From Mikania micrantha (lineage: Eukaryota; Streptophyta; Magnoliopsida; Asterales; Asteraceae), in the NCBI GenBank assembly GCA_009363875.1, contig CM018693.1, positions 72,772,986 to 72,836,985 of the forward strand: a stretch of DNA of 64,000 nucleotides, given 5' to 3'. The position numbers and the translations under genes are program-made. Below, piece by piece: positions 59,641 to 64,000 of this stretch. The notes below the pieces were generated by a model that was not told the origin of the DNA, did no database searches, and saw nothing but the letters and a program-made list of their open reading frames with translations. The number at the start of each line of letters is the position of its first letter. The first letter of the stretch is position 1.

Positions 59641-59652
59641 GCTTTTATAGCC
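59641..59652 (-). promoter_or_regulatory. TATA box of element C LTR
   Basis: Sense GGCTATAAAAGC, followed by a CTCTCTCTCT-rich start region and a donor-like site about 220 nt downstream. Confidence 0.7.
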
Positions 59653-60038
59653 CGCGTGGTATTCGGGTCCGTTTCGGTCGCTTGGTTCGCGTTGACGGAA
59701 CGTAACGCGTATTTTACGCGATTTAAAATAAAAGATTTGTTAAACTCAATAAAATGATGAGTTTCAAAATTGAAAAAATATAAAACAATTATTTTAATTA
59801 TTTTTGCTCTTCATGCGTTGTCAGATCGTTAAACACATACAATTACGTGTATAGCCGCAATCGCGTACGTTTTTCGATCGTAATAATAATTTAAAGTCGT
59901 TTAATCATAATTATAAGTTCAACATTCGTATCATTATGGATCGTCACCCATAACTATACTAAGTCTCGCTTACGTATTACGATTCTTGTTGAATTAATTA
60001 ATTGTCATAATATTCGTCTTAACACTACGCACTAACAC

Positions 60039-60115
60039 TATCCTGTTACACCGAACGCAGTATATATATAGGGCTCACTCTCGCTGCCCACCACTGTTTC
60101 GATATAACACGATAC
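60039..60115 (-). ncRNA. Candidate conserved stem-loop, site 10
   Basis: Sense arms TATCGTGTTATATCGAA and TTCGGTGTAACAGGATA pair at 16 of 17 positions including two wobbles. CAGT/ACTG extends the stem. The inner GGGC/GCCC stem closes a short loop; core GTGGTGGGC and GCCCTATATATA. This is the most compact copy. Confidence 0.65.
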
Positions 60116-60294
60116 TGTTCTTGCCTAGTGTAATCGACTGTAAATAAATAATACATACTTGTTCCTAAGTAAATAAGATCCTGTAACACACAAACACATT
60201 ATGAACATAATGAATCACATTGATTAACTGAACATGGACACACACTGTTCTAACACTGTTTACGACTACCATGACTAAATGTACAAATGTTACA

Positions 60295-60332
60295 GTCTCC
60301 CCTAGTTAAGGGAATTTCGTCCCGAAATTAAC
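60295..60332 (-). promoter_or_regulatory. Polypurine tract and conserved hairpin, element C
   Basis: Sense AATTTCGGGACGAAATTC overlaps the stop codon of the tail reading frame, then CTAGGGGAGAC abuts the LTR start. Same arrangement as element A. Confidence 0.85.
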
Positions 60333-63300
60333 TAGCCGAAGGTACTGTAAAAAGATGAGGGTACTTAAGCTTCATCTGGTCTTCACGTTCCCAGGTGAAC
60401 TCAGCACCGCGTTTGCCCTCCCATCGTACCTTTACGATCGGGATACGGCTGCGTTTAAGTTTCTTGACCCCATGATCCATGATTTCAACTGGACGTTCTA
60501 TGAATTGCATGTTGTTCTGAATCTGTATGTCTTCCAGTGGAATCTGAACATCATGATCAGCTAAGCATTTCTTAAGATTTGATACATGAAAAGTATCATG
60601 AACATTGCTTAGCTCCACTGGAAGTTTGAGTTTGTAGGCTACAGGACCAATCCGTTCCAGGATCTCAAAAGGTCCAACGTACCTTGGTGCAAGTTTCCCT
60701 TTCTTCCCGAATCGGACAACGCCTTTCCAGGGAGAAACTTTGAGTAAGACTCGGTCACCGACTTGAAACTCAAGCGGTTTCCGACGTCGATCAGCATAAC
60801 TCTTTTGCCGATCTCGTGCGGCCTTAAGCCGTGATTGAATGATTGTGATTTTGTCTGATGTTTCCTGAATGAGTTCTGGTCCTACAACCTGTGAGCCACC
60901 AATCTAGGTCCAACAGACCGGTGATCGGCACTTTCTAGCATATAAAGCTTCGAATGGTGCACATTGGATGCTCGTATGGTAGCTGTTGTTGTACGAAAAC
61001 TCGATGAGTGGAAGATGTGTGTCCCAACTTCCACCGAAGTCAATGACACAAGAACGAAGTATGTCCTCGAGTGTTTGGATAGTCCTTTCGCTTTGACCGT
61101 CGGTTTGGGGATGATACGCCGTGCTAAGATTAACACGCGTTCCCAAAGCCTTTTGCAATGATTGCCAAAAGCGAGAAGTGAAACGACTATCACGATCAGA
61201 AATGATTGATGTTGGTGTACCATGACGTGCAATGATTTCGTTGATGTACAATGTGGATAACTTCTCCATCTTGTAATCCTCTCGGATCGGGAGAAAATGA
61301 GCAGATTTGGTGAGTCGATCGACGATCACCCAAATCAAATCGAAACCTCGCGTAGTTCTCGGCAACTTGGTTATGAAATCCATGGAAATTTGCTCCCATT
61401 TCCATTGAGGAATTTCAGGTTGCTGAAGAAGTCCCGAAGGCTTTTGATGTTCTGCTTTGACTTTGGAACAGGTTAGACATTTTCCCACGTACAGTGCTAT
61501 GTCTTTCTTCATTCCCGGCCACCAGTAAGATGTCCTCAAGTCCTGATACATATTATCGGCTCCAGGATGAACTGAGTATCGCGACTTATGAGCCTCATCA
61601 CAGATGAGTGTGCGCAATTCTTCAGACTTTGGAATCCAAATGCGGCCGTTGAGATATAACACCCCATCTGATCGAGGTTCTAGTTTCTTCTCAATCCCGC
61701 AATCCAAATCTGTCTTGAGTTGATTATTTGTTACCACTTGTTGTTGTGCAATACGAATCAAGTCTTTCAAGTTTGGCTGTGTGTTGATCTCCATGGCTCT
61801 GACACGAATTGGCTTGACTGGTTCCTTACGACTAAGAGCATCCGCCACCACATTGGCTTTACCCGGATGGTAACGAATCTCACAGTCGTAATCAGTTAGA
61901 AGCTCAACCCAACGCCGTTGTCTCATGTTGAGTTCTTTCTGATTAAGGATGTGTTGTAGGCTCTTGTGGTCTGTATAGATGACACATTTAGTACCATACA
62001 GGTAGTGTCTCCAAATCTTCAATGCAAAGACCACAGCCCCTAACTCAAGATCATGAGTAGTATAATTCTTCTCATGAACCTTAAGTTGTCTTGAAGCATA
62101 CGCAATGACCTTGTCTCGTTGCATAAGTACACAACCGAGACCAAGGTGTGAAGCATCACAGTAGACAATGAAATCATCACTGCCTTCTAGAAGACTAAGG
62201 ATAGGGGAGTTGCATAACTTCTGTTTAAGAAGTTGAAATGCATCTTCCAGTTTCTGTCCCCATATAAAGGCTTGACTTTTCTGAGTCAATGTGGTAAGTG
62301 GCAGAGCAATCTTAGAGAAATTCGCAATGAATCTCCTGTAATAGCCTGCCAGGCCCAGAAATGAACGAATCTCTGTTGGAGTAGATGGGGTAGTCCAGTT
62401 CTTAATCGCCTCAATCTTTGCTGGATCTACATGTATTCCATCCCTGTTTATGACATGTCCTAAGAAGTGAACCTCCTTTAGCCAAAATTCACATTTTGAG
62501 AATTTAGCATAAAGTTGTTCAGCTCTTAGTAACTCTAAGACTTTCCTCAAATGATCTTCATGTTCTTGTTCTGACTTGGAATAAATCAGTATATCGTCAA
62601 TGAAGACAATAACAAACTGATCCAAGTATGGCCTGCAGACTCGGTTCATCAAGTCCATGAACACTGCGGGTGCATTGGTCAGCCCAAATGGCATAACCAC
62701 AAACTCATAGTGTCCATATCGAGTCCTAAATGCAGTCTTTGGTATATCCTCATCATTTACTCTTAACTGATGATACCCGGATCGTAAATCAATCTTAGAG
62801 AAGCAAGTTGCTCCCTGTAATTGATCAAACAGATCATCGATCCTGGGCAGAGGATATCTATTCTTGATTGTCAACTTATTTAACCCACGATAATTGATGC
62901 ACATACGAAATGAACCGTCTTTCTTCTTGACAAAGAGAACCGGAGCTCCCCATGGAGAGAAACTCGGTCTAATGAAACCTTTGTCTAGAAGTTCTTGAAG
63001 TTGACTAGACAGTTCCTGCATCTCAGACGGTGCTAATCGATACGGTGACTTCGCCACTGGGTTTGCTCCAGGGACGAGATCGATTCTAAACTCCACTTGT
63101 CGGATTGCTGGTAATCCAGGCAAGTCTTCTGGAAACACGTCAGGATAATCTCTGATCACTGGAACGTCTCCAACTGCTTTCTTCTCAGGTTTCTTCTCTA
63201 CTACGTGAGCCAGGAACGCGTAGTATTTCTTCCTCAGGTACTTCCTCGCCTTGATGCACGATACTATCTTCAATCCGCGGCAGGGTTTCTCGCCGTAAAC

Positions 63301-64000
63301 TAACATCGTTTCACCGGACGGTAGGGGAATTCGAATAAGTTTCTCCGAACATACGATTTCAGCATTGTTCTTGGATAACCAATCCATTCCTACTACAATT
63401 TCGAAGCTTCCGAGAGTCATAGGAATGAGATCGATGGAGAAAAGATGGTCATTTAATCTTAATTCACAACCATGGATAATGGAATCTACAACTATAGTCT
63501 TACTATTTGCTACTTCTACTGTATAGGGAGCAGTAAGTATAGATAGTTGCAATTCAAGCAAAGAAGCAGTATGAGCAGAGATAAAACTTTTATCAGCACC
63601 AGTATCAAATATGATAGGAACATAGTGATCATTGATAAGAAATGTACCCGTGATGACTGCCGGATCCTCACGTGCTTCGGCAGTCCCAATAACAAAAGCA
63701 CGAGCAGCAGCAGTATTGTTGTTGAGTTTTGGACACTGGTTTATGAAGTGTCCCTCTGCTCCACAATTATAACAGGCCCTTCCACCTGTAGCAGTAGGAG
63801 TTGTGGCAGCAGTTGTTGCAGCAGCAAGATGAGCAGCTCGGCATGTAGCTGCAAAGTGTCCCATACGCCCACACTTGAGACACTTTTTGCATGGAGTGTT
63901 GGGCAGATGATGGTATTGGCATTTGGTGCAAAGTGGCAACGGGCCAGTATAAGGCTTTCTGGCAGTAACCGGTTGTGGCATAGCAGTAATGGGTGTGGCA
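60328..64000 (-). pseudogene. gag-pol: Gag-Pol of element C, one nonsense codon in integrase; 5' part outside window
   Basis: The frame is open from the window edge to a TAG at 60904-60906, then continues in the same frame to 60328. Domains, numbered from the Met at 63981: knuckles CLKCGRMGHFAATC (34-47) and CYNCGAEGHFINQC (70-83); protease FDTGADKSFIS (about 125); reverse transcriptase with FIDDILIYS (about 458); RNase H IVYCDASHLGLGC; integrase with MDFITKLP (about 867), ISDRDSRF (about 928) and GQSERTIQ (about 966). The stop falls after CRSPVCWT, replacing a codon that is Glu in A and B, so the integrase C-terminus and chromodomain-like tail (TWEREDQMKLKYPHLF near the end) are separated. 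Reverse transcriptase also has RMCINYRGLNKL where A and B have RMCIDYRELNKL, and YARKCRSP for YGRKCRSP. No frameshift seen. Confidence 0.94.

Larger units (their letters stand above)
56821..60294 (-). mobile_element. 3' LTR of element C
   Basis: In sense (high to low): start TGTAACA at 60294, stem-loop site 10 (60115-60039), a GTGACGATCC block (about 59945), TATA box (59641-59652), CT-rich start region, donor-like GAG/GTATAA (59424/59423), CGAACC cluster (59235-58731), GGCCCA cluster (58705-58566), AG/GTGAGAAC block (about 58123), 28-bp minisatellite (57780-57640), hairpin block (57200-57140), end GGTGTGACA at 56821. The start resembles A; the last 150 bp resemble B (GCCGTGGATTCCGCACGCGG). 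The flanking ACCCC at 56816-56820 may be a target duplication; the partner is outside the window. Confidence 0.8.

Noticed and set aside
24197..60115. Reading the recurrent stem-loop as a MITE or foldback transposon
   Set aside because: Arms differ between copies while the centre is conserved, the opposite of a transposon with terminal repeats, and no target duplications flank the sites.
24197..60115. Taking the CCCTATAYATA core only as the LTR TATA box
   Set aside because: Elements A, C and D have separate TATA boxes with CT-rich start regions, and three copies lie in the transcribed leader of A.
1..64000. CRISPR array, prokaryotic operons, tRNA or rRNA genes
   Set aside because: No short regular spacer-repeat structure, no ribosome-binding-site-led gene series and no cloverleaf or rRNA sequence was seen; GGTTCG clusters lack the rest of a tRNA.

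Overview
The window looks like repeat-dense heterochromatin from a plant nuclear genome. I see no host gene, tRNA, rRNA or CRISPR array. The evidence is a set of long Ty3/gypsy elements of the chromodomain (Tekay/Del-like) type with initiator-Met tRNA primer sites, Ty1/copia debris, low GC, and a Gag repeat family resembling copia Gag proteins I associate with Asteraceae. The family assignment of the host is recall and inference, not proof.

Region by region. (1) 1-22623: a head-to-tail array of about 1,213-bp units, 18 complete and 2 partial. Every unit is a broken copy of the gag region of a Ty1/copia element read on the minus strand. Two monomer types (A and B) alternate, so the main repeat is a dimer of about 2,426 bp, with chimeric monomers and longer block duplications. 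(2) 22602-26640: the start of a gypsy element on the minus strand (truncated gag, primer site, truncated 5' LTR), with its gag cut by the array. (3) 26640-30280: a plus-strand LTR of a related family, head-to-head with the previous LTR, sitting in a copia integrase. (4) 30281-31320: that copia fragment, minus strand. (5) 31321-33635 and 56074-56243: an LTR-like relic (D) split by element A. (6) 33636-56073: gypsy element A (gag-pol intact), whose 3' LTR is interrupted by gypsy element B (46346-55454, gag-pol intact). Both have 5-bp target duplications. (7) 56244-56820: start of another LTR (F), cut by element C. (8) 56821-64000: 3' LTR and most of gag-pol of gypsy element C, minus strand, with one nonsense codon in integrase; it runs off the window.

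Elements A and B carry everything expected of autonomous chromoviruses in one frame: Gag with two CCHC knuckles, aspartic protease, reverse transcriptase, RNase H, integrase and a C-terminal chromodomain-like tail. The order of insertion readable from interruptions is D before A before B, and D before F before C.

The most interesting unexplained signal is a recurrent stem-loop of about 75-95 nt in LTRs and leaders of several different families (ten sites). Its stem sequence changes from copy to copy while staying complementary, whereas an inner GTGGTGGG and CCCTATA core is conserved. The second is the Gag-derived macrosatellite, whose founder was already a pseudogene before it was amplified. 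The LTRs also share a modular plan: a TATA box, a donor-like site about 180-230 nt later, a family-specific hexamer cluster, a minisatellite, and a 3' hairpin block.
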